From Natrialba swarupiae (GTDB lineage: Archaea; Halobacteriota; Halobacteria; Halobacteriales; Natrialbaceae): 64,000 nucleotides of DNA. The stretch covers positions 62,001-126,000 of the forward strand of contig NZ_VTAW01000001.1 of the NCBI RefSeq assembly GCF_008245225.1. Reading direction: 5' to 3'. Position 1 is the first letter of the stretch. Every line of letters starts with the position of its first letter. Below, piece by piece: positions 53,439 to 62,120 of this stretch. The notes under the pieces were generated by a model that worked only from the letters and a program-made list of their open reading frames with translations, was not told the origin of the DNA and searched no databases. The translations under genes and the position numbers were made by a program.

Positions 53439-54536
53439 TCACTCCCGTGGATCGGCGGCCTCTGAATCGGATTCGCTGTCCCGGACGTTCCAGTGCAGAC
53501 CGATACTGACGGTGTCGTCGACGAACGGAATCACCGTCTTCCGTCGGTCGGTGTCGATCCGATCCGGCGGGGAGAGCCGCACGGACTCCCCATCGACGAC
53601 GACTTCGACGTCGGTTGCCGTTGGGAGGCGCTCGCGAAGGTCGTCGATCGCCCGGATTGGATCGGCGGGTTCGCCGCTGGTCGTCGGTTCCGCACCGTCT
53701 TCCTCGAGCGGGATGCCGCCCAGGACGGGGCGGATCGAGACGTCCTCGCTTCGGTTCGAGAGCACGGCGTTGACGGCTGCGCCAACGAGGATGAGAAGTC
53801 CGCTGACGTACAACCACGTCATCAAGACGATGATCCCGGCGAGCAGGCTGTTCTGGGCGCTCGCCGAACTGTACTGGACGTACAGTTGAAACAGCGACTC
53901 CGCGGCGACGAGTCCGACGGCGGTGATGGCGACGCCCGGAAGCGCCTCGATGAGCGCCATATCCTCCTCGTCGGGAAACAGGTAGTACATCGGGACCAGC
54001 GCGACGCCGACGGCGACGACGAGGAAGAGTCGCTGTCCGAGCCAGCCCACGGGGCCACCGGAGCGGCCGAACCCACCGGGTGCGACGGATTCGATGGCGA
54101 CGACGGCGGCGACGACCGCAGTCACCGAGACCAACACGACGACCGCATCGTGTACCTGATTGAGCAACGTGTTCCGCGCCTGAGACTCGTAGATGTCCGA
54201 GAAGGCCATGTCGAGACTTCTGAATATCCGCAACGCTCCCCAGACGAGAGCGACGATGCCCAGCGTCGAGGCGGCGGGCGGCGTCGTCTGGAGTTCCGCG
54301 ACGAGTACGTCCGCCGCACCGGGAGTCAACGCCGCTCGAGTGATCGAGACCAGTCCATCCTCGAGACTCTGGTTCCCGACGGAGCCGATGACCGCGAGCA
54401 ACAATAGGAGGAGCGGTAACAGCGAGAGAAAGGCGTTGTAGGCGATGCTCCCGGCCATGAAGGTGACTCGCTCGACTCTGAGTTCGTGGACGATCGCCCG
54501 CAACACGGTTTCGACGCGATCACGCTGGACAGTCAT
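53439..54536 (-). CDS. YihY/BrkB-family membrane protein
   Basis: The 365-residue protein has six helices in the YihY pattern: FMAGSIAYNAFLSLLPLLLLLLAVIG, GIVALVWGALRIFRSLDMAFSDIYE and IIVLMTWLYVSGLLILVGAAVNAVL. The acidic tail of ~85 residues is a haloarchaeal extension. Family function is unresolved (a transporter or envelope role has been suggested). The ATG at 54536 is preferred to 54647, which lies inside palindromic copy E. Confidence 0.88.
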   Translation of the reverse strand: MTVQRDRVETVLRAIVHELRVERVTFMAGSIAYNAFLSLLPLLLLLLAVIGSVGNQSLEDGLVSITRAALTPGAADVLVAELQTTPPAASTLGIVALVWGALRIFRSLDMAFSDIYESQARNTLLNQVHDAVVVLVSVTAVVAAVVAIESVAPGGFGRSGGPVGWLGQRLFLVVAVGVALVPMYYLFPDEEDMALIEALPGVAITAVGLVAAESLFQLYVQYSSASAQNSLLAGIIVLMTWLYVSGLLILVGAAVNAVLSNRSEDVSIRPVLGGIPLEEDGAEPTTSGEPADPIRAIDDLRERLPTATDVEVVVDGESVRLSPPDRIDTDRRKTVIPFVDDTVSIGLHWNVRDSESDSEAADPRE

Positions 54537-54581
54537 GGTTGCTGTGTGTCTCAAGGCGGTATAACCACTCTGGTGGCTGAC

Positions 54582-54667
54582 TGATACGGTCTGCTGTACG
54601 TTTTTTCCGGCGCGACTGCTATCCGGGTCGCGGTTTCGCCGGGACATCGGGACAGCAAACCGTCCGA
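54582..54667. repeat. 86-base palindromic element, copy E
   Basis: The left arm is TGATACGGTCTGCTGTACGT and the complement of the right arm is TCGGACGGTTTGCTGTCCCG. The inner CCGGCGCGACTGC / GCGGTTTCGCCGG pair includes G-T wobbles. It lies 44 bases downstream of the HicB-like stop codon. Confidence 0.85.
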
Positions 54668-54711
54668 ACGGACGGCAGATCGATCGAACCGGTTCGTTGC
54701 CAGAACGGCTC

Positions 54712-54939
54712 TTAGAGCCAGTCGTCGCCCGGATCGTCGTCGGTCGCTTCCAGGTAGGATTCGACTGCCGCGGCGAGATTCGAAAGCGCCTCTTCCGGCG
54801 TCTGGCCCTGGCTCGAGACGCCCGTCTCCTCGTCGTCGGCGATGTGGAGTCCGTGATCGTTCCGGCGCATCGTAACCTCGGCGTCGGCGAGCGCGTCGTA
54901 CGCGTCGGGATCGGCGTCCGCGTTGGAGTCTGCGGTCAT
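54712..54939 (-). CDS. HicB-like antitoxin-type protein
   Basis: The 75-residue protein has VTMRRNDHGLHIADDEETGVSSQGQTPEEALSNLAAAVESYLEATDDD. This is the partial RNase-H-like fold of HicB antitoxins, with the GxT-PEEAL-NL-AVE signature. No HicA toxin is next to it, so it may be an orphan regulator. It lacks a separate DNA-binding domain. Confidence 0.75.
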   Translation of the reverse strand: MTADSNADADPDAYDALADAEVTMRRNDHGLHIADDEETGVSSQGQTPEEALSNLAAAVESYLEATDDDPGDDWL

Positions 54940-55079
54940 ACGACTTCTTTCTCGTCGCCGGGATGAATATCCACCGACAGCGGCCCCGCCGGCGTGGGAG
55001 CCGACCGAACGCGAGCACCATCCGTCAGCGCCCCGCCCGAGAAAAAGCCTTTAACGACGTCGCCTCCTACGGGTAGCAA

Positions 55080-56468
55080 ATGGTACTCGACGATCTCGGA
55101 AGCTCTCTGCGGGGCACCCTCGACAAACTCCGCGGGAAGTCACGACTGAGCGAGGAGGACATCGAGGAGATCGTCAAGGAGATCCAGCGCTCCTTGCTGT
55201 CGGCCGACGTCGACGTCTCGCTCGTGATGGAGCTCTCGGACAACATCGAAGCGCGGTCGCTCGAGGAGGAACCGCCCGCCGGAACGCCGGCGCGGGATTT
55301 CGTCCTGCGCATCGTCTACGAGGAACTGGTCGACCTCATCGGCGAGTCGACGGAGTTGCCACTCGAAGAGCAGACGATCCTCCTTGCAGGCCTCCAGGGA
55401 TCCGGGAAGACGACCTCCGCCGCGAAGATGGCTTGGTGGTTCTCGACCAAGGGCCTTCGTCCGGCGGTCATCCAGACCGACACGTTCCGTCCCGGTGCCT
55501 ACGAGCAGGCCCAAGAGATGGCTGGCCGCGCTGAGGTCGACTACTACGGCAACCCGGACAGCGAAGATCCCGTCGAAATCGCCCGGAAGGGACTCGAGGA
55601 GACCAGCGAGGCCGACGTCCACATCGTGGACACGGCCGGCCGTCACGCGCTGGAAGACGACTTGATCGACGAGATCGAACAGATCGAAGGCGTCGCCGAC
55701 CCCGACACCTCCCTGCTCGTACTCGACGCCGCGATCGGACAGGGTGCAAAGGAGCAGGCCCAGCAGTTCGACGAGTCGATCGGCATCGACGGCGTCGTCA
55801 TCACGAAGTTAGACGGGACGGCGAAAGGTGGTGGTGCGCTGACGGCCGTCGACCAGACCGACTCCTCGATCGCGTTCCTCGGGACCGGCGAGGAGGTCCA
55901 GGACGTCGAGCGCTTCGAACCTGACGGCTTCATCTCCCGGCTGCTCGGTATGGGCGACCTCGGTCAACTCGCCGAACGCGTCGAGCGTGCGATGGCCGAG
56001 ACCGACATCGAAGAGGAAGACTGGGACCCCGAGGACATGCTCCAGGGCCAGTTCAGCTTAAACGACATGCAAAAACAGATGGAGGCGATGAACAACATGG
56101 GGCCGCTGGATCAGGTGATGGACATGATCCCCGGTTTCGGCGGCGGGATCAAAGACCAGCTTCCCGACGACGCGATGGACGTCACCCAGGAGCGGATGCA
56201 CACGTTCAGCGTCATCATGGACTCGATGACCGACGCCGAAAAGGAGTACCCCAAGGCCATCGGTGCGAGCCAGATCGAACGCATCGCCCGCGGATCGGGC
56301 ACCAGCGAGGACGAGGTCCGGGAACTCCTCCAGCAGTACAAGATGATGGAACGAACCATCAAGCAGTTCCAGGGGATGGGCTCGGACCAGGAGATGCAGC
56401 GGATGATGCAACAGATGCAACAGCAAGGCGGCGGTGGCGGCGGTATGGGCGGCATGGGCCCGTTCTGA
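55080..56468 (+). CDS. srp54: Signal recognition particle protein SRP54
   Basis: The 462-residue GTPase binds 7S RNA and signal peptides and targets ribosomes to the membrane. The N domain is [20 protein letters not shown]. The G domain has [37 protein letters not shown] and [12 protein letters not shown]. The Met-rich M domain ends with [19 protein letters not shown]-like CTTTAAC lies about 30 bases before the ATG. It stands alone. Confidence 0.96.
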   Translation: MVLDDLGSSLRGTLDKLRGKSRLSEEDIEEIVKEIQRSLLSADVDVSLVMELSDNIEARSLEEEPPAGTPARDFVLRIVYEELVDLIGESTELPLEEQTILLAGLQGSGKTTSAAKMAWWFSTKGLRPAVIQTDTFRPGAYEQAQEMAGRAEVDYYGNPDSEDPVEIARKGLEETSEADVHIVDTAGRHALEDDLIDEIEQIEGVADPDTSLLVLDAAIGQGAKEQAQQFDESIGIDGVVITKLDGTAKGGGALTAVDQTDSSIAFLGTGEEVQDVERFEPDGFISRLLGMGDLGQLAERVERAMAETDIEEEDWDPEDMLQGQFSLNDMQKQMEAMNNMGPLDQVMDMIPGFGGGIKDQLPDDAMDVTQERMHTFSVIMDSMTDAEKEYPKAIGASQIERIARGSGTSEDEVRELLQQYKMMERTIKQFQGMGSDQEMQRMMQQMQQQGGGGGGMGGMGPF

Positions 56469-56610
56469 CCGTCGGGCCAGTTTTCTCTCGACGGTCACGT
56501 CTCGTTGTCCCGACCTGCCGGCGCACCCGCCCCAGGGTCGTGCGTGTGTCGGACCTGGCGGGCAGTGAACCGTCTCAGGTGGCTCCGGACGACGCCTCCT
56601 CGAGCCTGCG

Positions 56611-57672
56611 TTATCCGGCGATCGGTAACTCGACGACGAAAACCGAACCGTCGGGGTCGTTGTCTTCGATCCGAACCGTGCCACCGTAGCGGTCCACCAG
56701 CGTCTGCACGAGGTACAATCCGATTCCGCTCCCGGCGCTTGCAAGCCCTTTCTCGCCCCTCCCGAAAATCGCCGACTTCTGGGAGTCCGGTACCCCTGGT
56801 CCGTTGTCCGCGATCCGGACCGCCACTCGATCCTCGAGCGTTTCCGCACGCACGGTCACGTTCGGCGTGTCCGTATCGTTGTGCTGGATCGCATTCTGCA
56901 AGAGGTTCCGAAACACGGCCTCCAGCAACTCGTCGGCACTGACCTGTACCGCCGGAAGCTCTCCTTCGATCGTCACGTCCGCGTCCGGATATCCCGAACG
57001 AGTCTCCGCTACTTGCTGGACGACCGTTCGTGCGAGGGGGACGCGTTGATCGTCGACCTCGGTTTGGAGCATCACCCTTGCCAGATCACGCGCAGTCGTC
57101 GTGAGGTCGACCGCGTGTCCGGTCTTTTCCTGTATCGTCGTCAGATCCGGATTCGACTCGTCGCCGAGCTGTTCCCGAAGCGACTCCGCGGCACCGCTGA
57201 TAACCGCGAGGTCGTTTCGAATGTCGTGACGGAGGACTTCGTTGAGCAGTTCGAGATCGTCCCGTTGTCGTTCCAACTCCTCCTCGTAGCGCTTGCGTTC
57301 GGTGATGTCTCGAGCGATACTCAAGATACGCGTCTCACCGTGGTAGGAGACGAGACTCGAGCTAATTTCGACGGGGATTTTCGTCCCGTCGTTGGCTTCG
57401 TGGACGGTCTCGAACACCTGGAGCCCGTCAGTGGGCATGTTCTCGATGAGTTCTGTGATCTCGTCTGGTTCCAGTCCGTCGTCGATCTCGTGAATCTGCA
57501 TCGAGAGTAACGTCTCTCGTGAGTATCCGAGCGTCTGGACGGCCGACTCGTTTACGGCTTCGATTCGTCCATCGGGAGCGAGAACCCACGCCGTGTCGTT
57601 CATCGCGTCGATCAGGTCCTGATACTCGCCGTGGGCTCGCTGCCGATCAGAATCCCGCCCGTCGCCGCTCAT
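56611..57672 (-). CDS. Soluble PAS-domain histidine kinase
   Basis: The 353-residue kinase has a PAS domain (VLAPDGRIEAVNESAVQTLGYSRE, through DITERKRYEEEL) and the H-box EVLRHDIRNDLAVISG (His about residue 150). The N-box is LLQNAIQHNDTD, with DNGPGVP and GSGIGLYLVQTLVD following. All boxes are intact. There are no membrane helices, so it senses cytoplasmic cues. The ATG at 57672 is preferred to the TTG at 57699. No response regulator is adjacent. Confidence 0.92.
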   Translation of the reverse strand: MSGDGRDSDRQRAHGEYQDLIDAMNDTAWVLAPDGRIEAVNESAVQTLGYSRETLLSMQIHEIDDGLEPDEITELIENMPTDGLQVFETVHEANDGTKIPVEISSSLVSYHGETRILSIARDITERKRYEEELERQRDDLELLNEVLRHDIRNDLAVISGAAESLREQLGDESNPDLTTIQEKTGHAVDLTTTARDLARVMLQTEVDDQRVPLARTVVQQVAETRSGYPDADVTIEGELPAVQVSADELLEAVFRNLLQNAIQHNDTDTPNVTVRAETLEDRVAVRIADNGPGVPDSQKSAIFGRGEKGLASAGSGIGLYLVQTLVDRYGGTVRIEDNDPDGSVFVVELPIAG

Positions 57673-57680
57673 ATGTTTGG

Positions 57681-57766
57681 ATCTCTCCCCGTCGAACAAA
57701 AGCTGTCGGCCGCTCTCCTCGGTACCGGACCGCGGTCATGGTACCGAATCACGACAGACCGTACGA
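57681..57766. repeat. Palindromic element, copy F (degenerate)
   Basis: The right arm, read on the minus strand, is TCGTACGGTCTGTCGTGATT and continues CGGTACC. It is related to the family arms, but the left arm has lost its outer part, leaving only the inner GGTACC pairing. It lies 28 bases past the UPF0201 stop codon. Confidence 0.45.
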
Positions 57767-57794
57767 CACGGTGTAATCGACGAAACCGGTGCTT

Positions 57795-58208
57795 TCACCC
57801 TTCGAGCGGGCGTCCGTCCTCGGTCGGTGGCGCGACGTGGTCGACGTACTCCTCGAGTGTCGGCTCCTCGACGCGGACGCGAACGCTGATCTCGCCGAGT
57901 TCGTCGGGTTCGCCGACCGAGAAGTTGACGCGGTCCTCGAAGGCCGCCTGTTTTTTCAACGCGAACGAGAAGACGTTCCCATCGCGATTCGAGAAGAACT
58001 CACCGCGGGCGGTGTCGAGGATCTCCTGGCGGTGGAGCAGATCGGAGAAGTGATCCATCGAGTGGGTTTCTGCCCTGATCTCGCCGAAGCTCTCCTCGAG
58101 TTCGGCGTTCGGGAAGATATTCGTGATCGCGTCGGCGACGCGGCTGGTGACCTCCGTGTCGTAGACGGGCGCGGTGATCTCGACGTCGACGCGGTAGACG
58201 TCCGTCAC
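57795..58208 (-). CDS. UPF0201/DUF54-like RNA-binding-domain protein
   Basis: The 137-residue protein has VDVEITAPVYDTEVTSRVADAITNIFPNAELEESFGEIRAETHSMDHFSDLLHRQEILDTARGEF and VNFSVGEPDELGEISVRVRVEEPTLEEYVDHVAPP. This is the archaeal UPF0201 fold, related to L5-like RNA-binding domains. Its start overlaps the 3' end of the next gene by 4 bases, so the two form an operon. The exact role is unknown. Confidence 0.88.
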   Translation of the reverse strand: MTDVYRVDVEITAPVYDTEVTSRVADAITNIFPNAELEESFGEIRAETHSMDHFSDLLHRQEILDTARGEFFSNRDGNVFSFALKKQAAFEDRVNFSVGEPDELGEISVRVRVEEPTLEEYVDHVAPPTEDGRPLEG

Positions 58209-58792
58209 GGCCGGCGCACCTCCGTGGGTTCCTCGGCGTCGCTCGTCTCCCCTTCGCGAATGATCGACCGAATCCGCTCGTGAAACGCCTCGAGCGTGTC
58301 GGTGTTCTCGACGACGACGTCCGCGCGATCCATCGCGTCGTCCATCCCGAAGCCACGCTCGCGCTCGTCGCGGGCGGCTAGTCCCTCGCCGCCGTCGGCT
58401 TCACCGGCGTCCCGCCCCCGTGTATCGATACGCTCTCGGCGAACGTCGAAGGGGGCCTCGATGCTGACGAGCGTGAAGGCCTCCTCGAAGCGCTCCTCGA
58501 AGGCGTCGACTTCGACGTCCGAGCGAATGCCGTCGACTAGGACGGTGTCGTGGCTCTCGAGACGGTCTTCGATCATCGGAAGCGACCGCTCGGCGATCGC
58601 CGCCGGGCCGTTCTCCTCGCGAAGCGCCTGTGCGACGGTGCCGTGGTCTTTCGCGGGATCGAGCCCGCGATCCGCGGTCTCCTGGCGGACGACGTCGCCC
58701 ATCGTCACCACCGGGATTCCCTCCTCGCGTGCGACGGTGGCGGCCTCGCCCTTCCCGCTTCCGGGCAGACCCACCGTTCCGATGACGTGCAT
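58205..58792 (-). CDS. UPF0200 P-loop kinase-like protein
   Basis: The 195-residue protein has Walker A in GTVGLPGSGKGEAATVA, then VVTMGDVVRQETADRGLD and VLVDGIRSDVEVDAF. This matches the archaeal UPF0200 family, related to dephospho-CoA and nucleotide kinases. The substrate is not known. The ATG at 58792 gives the normal family start MHVIGTVG. It is the first gene of the two-gene operon with UPF0201. Confidence 0.88.
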   Translation of the reverse strand: MHVIGTVGLPGSGKGEAATVAREEGIPVVTMGDVVRQETADRGLDPAKDHGTVAQALREENGPAAIAERSLPMIEDRLESHDTVLVDGIRSDVEVDAFEERFEEAFTLVSIEAPFDVRRERIDTRGRDAGEADGGEGLAARDERERGFGMDDAMDRADVVVENTDTLEAFHERIRSIIREGETSDAEEPTEVRRP

Positions 58793-58994
58793 CGACTCCC
58801 AATAGCGGTGAGAACTGCTTAAGGACTGTGCCTCGCCGCGGCCGTCGCCACTGTGTTCTGGCGCGTCTACCGTAATTTCGATTCCCTCGAGTCGGCCGGA
58901 ATCGAGTGTTCGATGGCGACTCGAGTCGTCGTCTGTCCCGACGGTCGCTCGCCCACCCCGCGGCGTTTTATCCGTGGGCGTGGAGAGACCGAGC

Positions 58995-59135
58995 GTGAGA
59001 ACGTCCACGAAAGTCATCGCCGTCGGCATCCTCCTGATCGTCATTCCGATCCCGGTTCTGCCGCCGCTGGTCGGGTCGACGATCGGGGTGGTCATCGTCC
59101 TCGCCGGCCTCTTCCTCAGGTTTCTCGGGGTGTAG
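58995..59135 (+). CDS. 46-residue hydrophobic membrane protein
   Basis: A GTG-started ORF encodes MRTSTKVIAVGILLIVIPIP, then VLPPLVGSTIGVVIVLAGLF and a LRFLGV end, forming two membrane helices. The pattern recurs in small haloarchaeal membrane proteins (IPIP...PPxxG...GLFLR). A TATA-like TTTTATC about 30 bases before the GTG supports it. Confidence 0.7.
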   Translation: MRTSTKVIAVGILLIVIPIPVLPPLVGSTIGVVIVLAGLFLRFLGV

Positions 59136-59196
59136 GGCGGTCGCCGTCGAGGGTTGGTTCTCGACGAACTCAGCGACTGGCCGGCGTGACGAGAGG

Positions 59197-60045
59197 CTAC
59201 AACCGAGCTCCGTCGTCTGCCCGCTCCTGTGGAGCGGGCTCGGGGAGCAATCGCGTGTAGTAGGCGGCGTGGACGGTGTAGAGATACGCCTGTATCAGTC
59301 CGCCGACGACGACGGTGAGGCCGATCGCCGCCGCCCGGAGCATCGTCTCGCTCACCTCGAGTTGGAGTCCCGGTTGGGCCACCGCGAACTCGGTTACGTA
59401 CACCGGCGTGAACATCGCGACGTTCACCGTTCCCCAGAGGAGAGTGTAGCCGACGACGCTCAGCAGGTTCGACCGGACGACGTGAATGCTCCGGCCGAAC
59501 GCGTCGAACGCGCGCTCACCCTCGACGACGATCGCCGCGTCGAAAAACTGCAGGAACATGAAGACGACGAAGAACACGAGAAAGAACACGATTCCGATTA
59601 TCGCGAAGATCCCGATTCCGACCGGGAGCCCCGCCCCGGCGTCGAACTCCATGGCGGCGAATCCGATCCCGAACGCGATCGTCGCGATAGCGGACACGAA
59701 GAACACGGCGATAAACAGGGCGATCATCAGCCCGATGAACAGGACCTGTGCCCCGAGCATCGAGACGTACCGTTGCTTTCCGACCTCGAGGAACCGATCG
59801 AGCGTCGTTGCTCCCTCGAGTCCCTCGAGGGCCATCCCGAGGATGCCGGCGAGGAAAAACGGCCAGACGACGATCGTGATTCCGAATCCGACCAGACTGA
59901 AGAGGGCGATCAGCGCGAACGATTCGGTGAACTCGCCGAGCGACGACACCTGCTGGATCGCCATTATCGCCACCCCGACGACGAGTATCACCGGATTTCG
60001 CTGGAGGACCGATACACCGTCGCGGAACGCGGAGAGTACTGCCAT
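59197..60045 (-). CDS. Multi-pass membrane protein (DUF7847-like)
   Basis: The 282-residue protein has six helices (VILVVGVAIMAIQQV, FALIALFSLVGFGITIVVWPFFLAGILGMALE, LGAQVLFIGLMIALFIAVFFVSAIATIAFGIG, FAIIGIVFFLVFFVVFMFLQFFDAAIVVEG and others). It resembles haloarchaeal DUF7847 proteins, themselves like glycerophosphodiester-phosphodiesterase membrane domains. Function is unknown. It is a single gene. Confidence 0.75.
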   Translation of the reverse strand: MAVLSAFRDGVSVLQRNPVILVVGVAIMAIQQVSSLGEFTESFALIALFSLVGFGITIVVWPFFLAGILGMALEGLEGATTLDRFLEVGKQRYVSMLGAQVLFIGLMIALFIAVFFVSAIATIAFGIGFAAMEFDAGAGLPVGIGIFAIIGIVFFLVFFVVFMFLQFFDAAIVVEGERAFDAFGRSIHVVRSNLLSVVGYTLLWGTVNVAMFTPVYVTEFAVAQPGLQLEVSETMLRAAAIGLTVVVGGLIQAYLYTVHAAYYTRLLPEPAPQERADDGARL

Positions 60046-60204
60046 CGGAACTGATTCGGGGCCATAATGTAAATATGCTCAGAAGAATCAAAATCAGTTT
60101 TGAGTCACGACGGCAGAATAGAGGTATCGTCGGCAGCTGTCGGACGAGTGAGCCGGTGAATCAGCCCGTACGGCAGTGAAAACGGAGAATCGATGCTCGA
60201 GTAG

Positions 60205-60870
60205 TTACTCGAGATAGCCCAGCGCGTCTTCGATCCGACCCAGTTCCGGCCCGGTGGTGTCCTCGCCGACGACGTAGCCGGATTCGTTGGCGACCAGCCC
60301 CGATCCCACGAGGGGCGCGCCGTAGTTGACGGTGCCGACGTCCGCCCGGACGTCGAGTGCCTCCTCGAGGTAATCGAGTTCCTCGTCGGTCGCCTTCGGG
60401 TGACAGAGCACGCCCGAGTTCGTCGCGACGGCGGCGGTCCCGACCGTCCGTACGCCGGCGAGGTCGCCGCGTTCGACGGGTACCTCGAGGGTGTCCTTGA
60501 CGATCTGGATCGTCTCTCGAGGGAGGTCGGGGTGGACGTACGCGCCGTAGTCGTTCGCGAGGACGACGTTACCAGCGGCGTTGATGTTGCCCGGCAGTTC
60601 GGCGACGGGCACGTCGAGTTCATCCGCTAACCGTTCGCGCTCGTACTCGAGAACGCGCGAACTGACGAGCAGGCCGTTCTCGTTACCCGTCGCTAGGGCA
60701 CCGACGGTCGAGGAGCCGCCGATCGTCGTGCGGATCGTGGGCACCTCGAGTTCCTCGGAGAGGGTTTCGGCGATGTCGTCGTCGACGTCGTGTCGAACGA
60801 GTACGCACGAGTCGGTCGCGCGGGCGAAGACGCCGACGTACGCCGACCCGGCGAAGGCGAGACGCTGCAA
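60205..60870 (-). CDS. eif6: Translation initiation factor IF-6
   Basis: The 221-residue pentein-fold protein binds the large ribosomal subunit and prevents premature joining. Five repeats are visible, for example [70 protein letters not shown] and [12 protein letters not shown]. It starts two bases after the L31e stop, in the ribosomal operon. Confidence 0.96.
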   Translation of the reverse strand: MQRLAFAGSAYVGVFARATDSCVLVRHDVDDDIAETLSEELEVPTIRTTIGGSSTVGALATGNENGLLVSSRVLEYERERLADELDVPVAELPGNINAAGNVVLANDYGAYVHPDLPRETIQIVKDTLEVPVERGDLAGVRTVGTAAVATNSGVLCHPKATDEELDYLEEALDVRADVGTVNYGAPLVGSGLVANESGYVVGEDTTGPELGRIEDALGYLE

Positions 60871-60872
60871 GT

Positions 60873-61151
60873 TTACTCGGCGACCTCGGCCTCGACGACG
60901 GCCTCACCCGCCTCGTCGAAGCGAGCCGCGCGAACGCGGAGCTTCCGTGGCGGGTTCGACCGGCCCTGCGACCAGACTTCCTCGTTGATCGAGGGGTCGA
61001 GACGGATCGCGTCCTCGTCGACCGCGAAGTGCTTCGCGAGGTGTTCGCGGATCAGACGCATCGCGTAATCGGCGGCCTCGTGGTTCGGTCCCTTCTTGAC
61101 GTCGCGCAGTGGAACGGTAACGACTCGTTCCTCGAAATCACTTGCACTCAT
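60873..61151 (-). CDS. rpl31e: Ribosomal protein L31e
   Basis: The 92-residue protein ([35 protein letters not shown], then [24 protein letters not shown]) matches L31e in full. It sits between L39e and IF-6 with 2-base gaps. The archaeal operon often continues with L18a, prefoldin and FtsY, but those are not found downstream here. Confidence 0.97.
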   Translation of the reverse strand: MSASDFEERVVTVPLRDVKKGPNHEAADYAMRLIREHLAKHFAVDEDAIRLDPSINEEVWSQGRSNPPRKLRVRAARFDEAGEAVVEAEVAE

Positions 61152-61153
61152 CG

Positions 61154-61306
61154 TTACTCGTCAGTGTCGTTACGCCGCCAGTTGCGTCGTTTCGGGTTTC
61201 GGGTGACGTTCATGTCCGTTTTCATCATGACCCAGACCGGAACGCGGCTGTTCTGATTCTCGAGTTTGGCAAGACGCTTCTTCTTGCCCTTCGATTTCTT
61301 ACCCAT
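61154..61306 (-). CDS. rpl39e: Ribosomal protein L39e
   Basis: The 50-residue basic protein [20 protein letters not shown], then [25 protein letters not shown], is a textbook L39e lining the exit tunnel. The ATG at 61306 gives the conserved start; the longer frame to 61348 is not. It is the first gene of the L39e-L31e-IF6 operon. Confidence 0.97.
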   Translation of the reverse strand: MGKKSKGKKKRLAKLENQNSRVPVWVMMKTDMNVTRNPKRRNWRRNDTDE

Positions 61307-61384
61307 AGTAGCCACAGGTAGCCCACGCTGGCTTAAAATCTTGTCCATTGAACGCCACGCCCGGCGGCTTCCGAGTAGCCACCG

Positions 61385-61960
61385 TTACTCGAGCGGGAGC
61401 GACTCCACCGTCGAGTACACCGGGCCGTCGTTCGTGAGGGTGCTCTCGGTCAGTCGAACCTCCTCTACCCGCGTCTCGCCGACCGCGAACTCCTCGCCGT
61501 CCGCGTCCTCCGACGCTCGGACGAGGTCCTGGACCAACTCTTTCCCGCCGGCGTGTTCCATCCGCGCGAGCGTGACGTGGGGGGTAAACTCGTGGTCTTC
61601 CGGGTCGAAGCCCATTGCCGTCGTCCGATCCTCGATCGACTCGTGGAGCCTCGTGAACTCCTCGCCGCCGGAGTCGACGCCGAGCCAGACGACGCTGATG
61701 TACTCGAGACTCGGAAAGACGCCCAGCCCGCCGTAGCGGACGGTGAAGGGGTCGACGCCGCTGTCGTCGACGGCTGCCCCGAGTTCGTCGGTGAGTGCCG
61801 GAAGCCGCTCCTCGTCGACGTCGCCGAGGAATTTGAGCGTGACGTGGGCCTGTTCGGGCTCGACGAAATTCAGCCCCGACGCGTCCGCGAACTCGGCCTG
61901 GAGGTCGGCGACCGGTTCCGCGAGATCGTCCGGGAGGTCGACGCTGACGAACAGTCGCAT
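61385..61960 (-). CDS. thpR: RNA 2',3'-cyclic phosphodiesterase
   Basis: The 191-residue 2H-fold enzyme opens the 2',3'-cyclic phosphate of RNA or ligates tRNA halves in vitro. The two catalytic motifs are HVTLKF (about residue 40) and HVTLAR (about residue 130). Length and flanks (MRLFVSVDLPDDL) are normal for ThpR/LigT. Confidence 0.94.
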   Translation of the reverse strand: MRLFVSVDLPDDLAEPVADLQAEFADASGLNFVEPEQAHVTLKFLGDVDEERLPALTDELGAAVDDSGVDPFTVRYGGLGVFPSLEYISVVWLGVDSGGEEFTRLHESIEDRTTAMGFDPEDHEFTPHVTLARMEHAGGKELVQDLVRASEDADGEEFAVGETRVEEVRLTESTLTNDGPVYSTVESLPLE

Positions 61961-62014
61961 ACCGGTGCTCGAACGCGAACGGTATTCAACGCGGCGGTCG
62001 ACGCCGTTGCCTAT

Positions 62015-62100
62015 CGATACGGTCTCTCGTCCGTCAGTTTTGCTGGGACCGCGCCCCGCTCTACGGTCGCATCGGCAGATCGGTACAGCGTTCCGTACGA
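62015..62100. repeat. 86-base palindromic element, copy G
   Basis: The left arm is CGATACGGTCTCTCGTCCGT and the complement of the right arm is TCGTACGGAACGCTGTACCG. It lies 20 bases downstream of the SpoIIM-like gene's stop codon. It is moderately diverged but of exactly the same length. Confidence 0.75.
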
Positions 62101-62120
62101 GGGACGGATTGGGACGCCGA

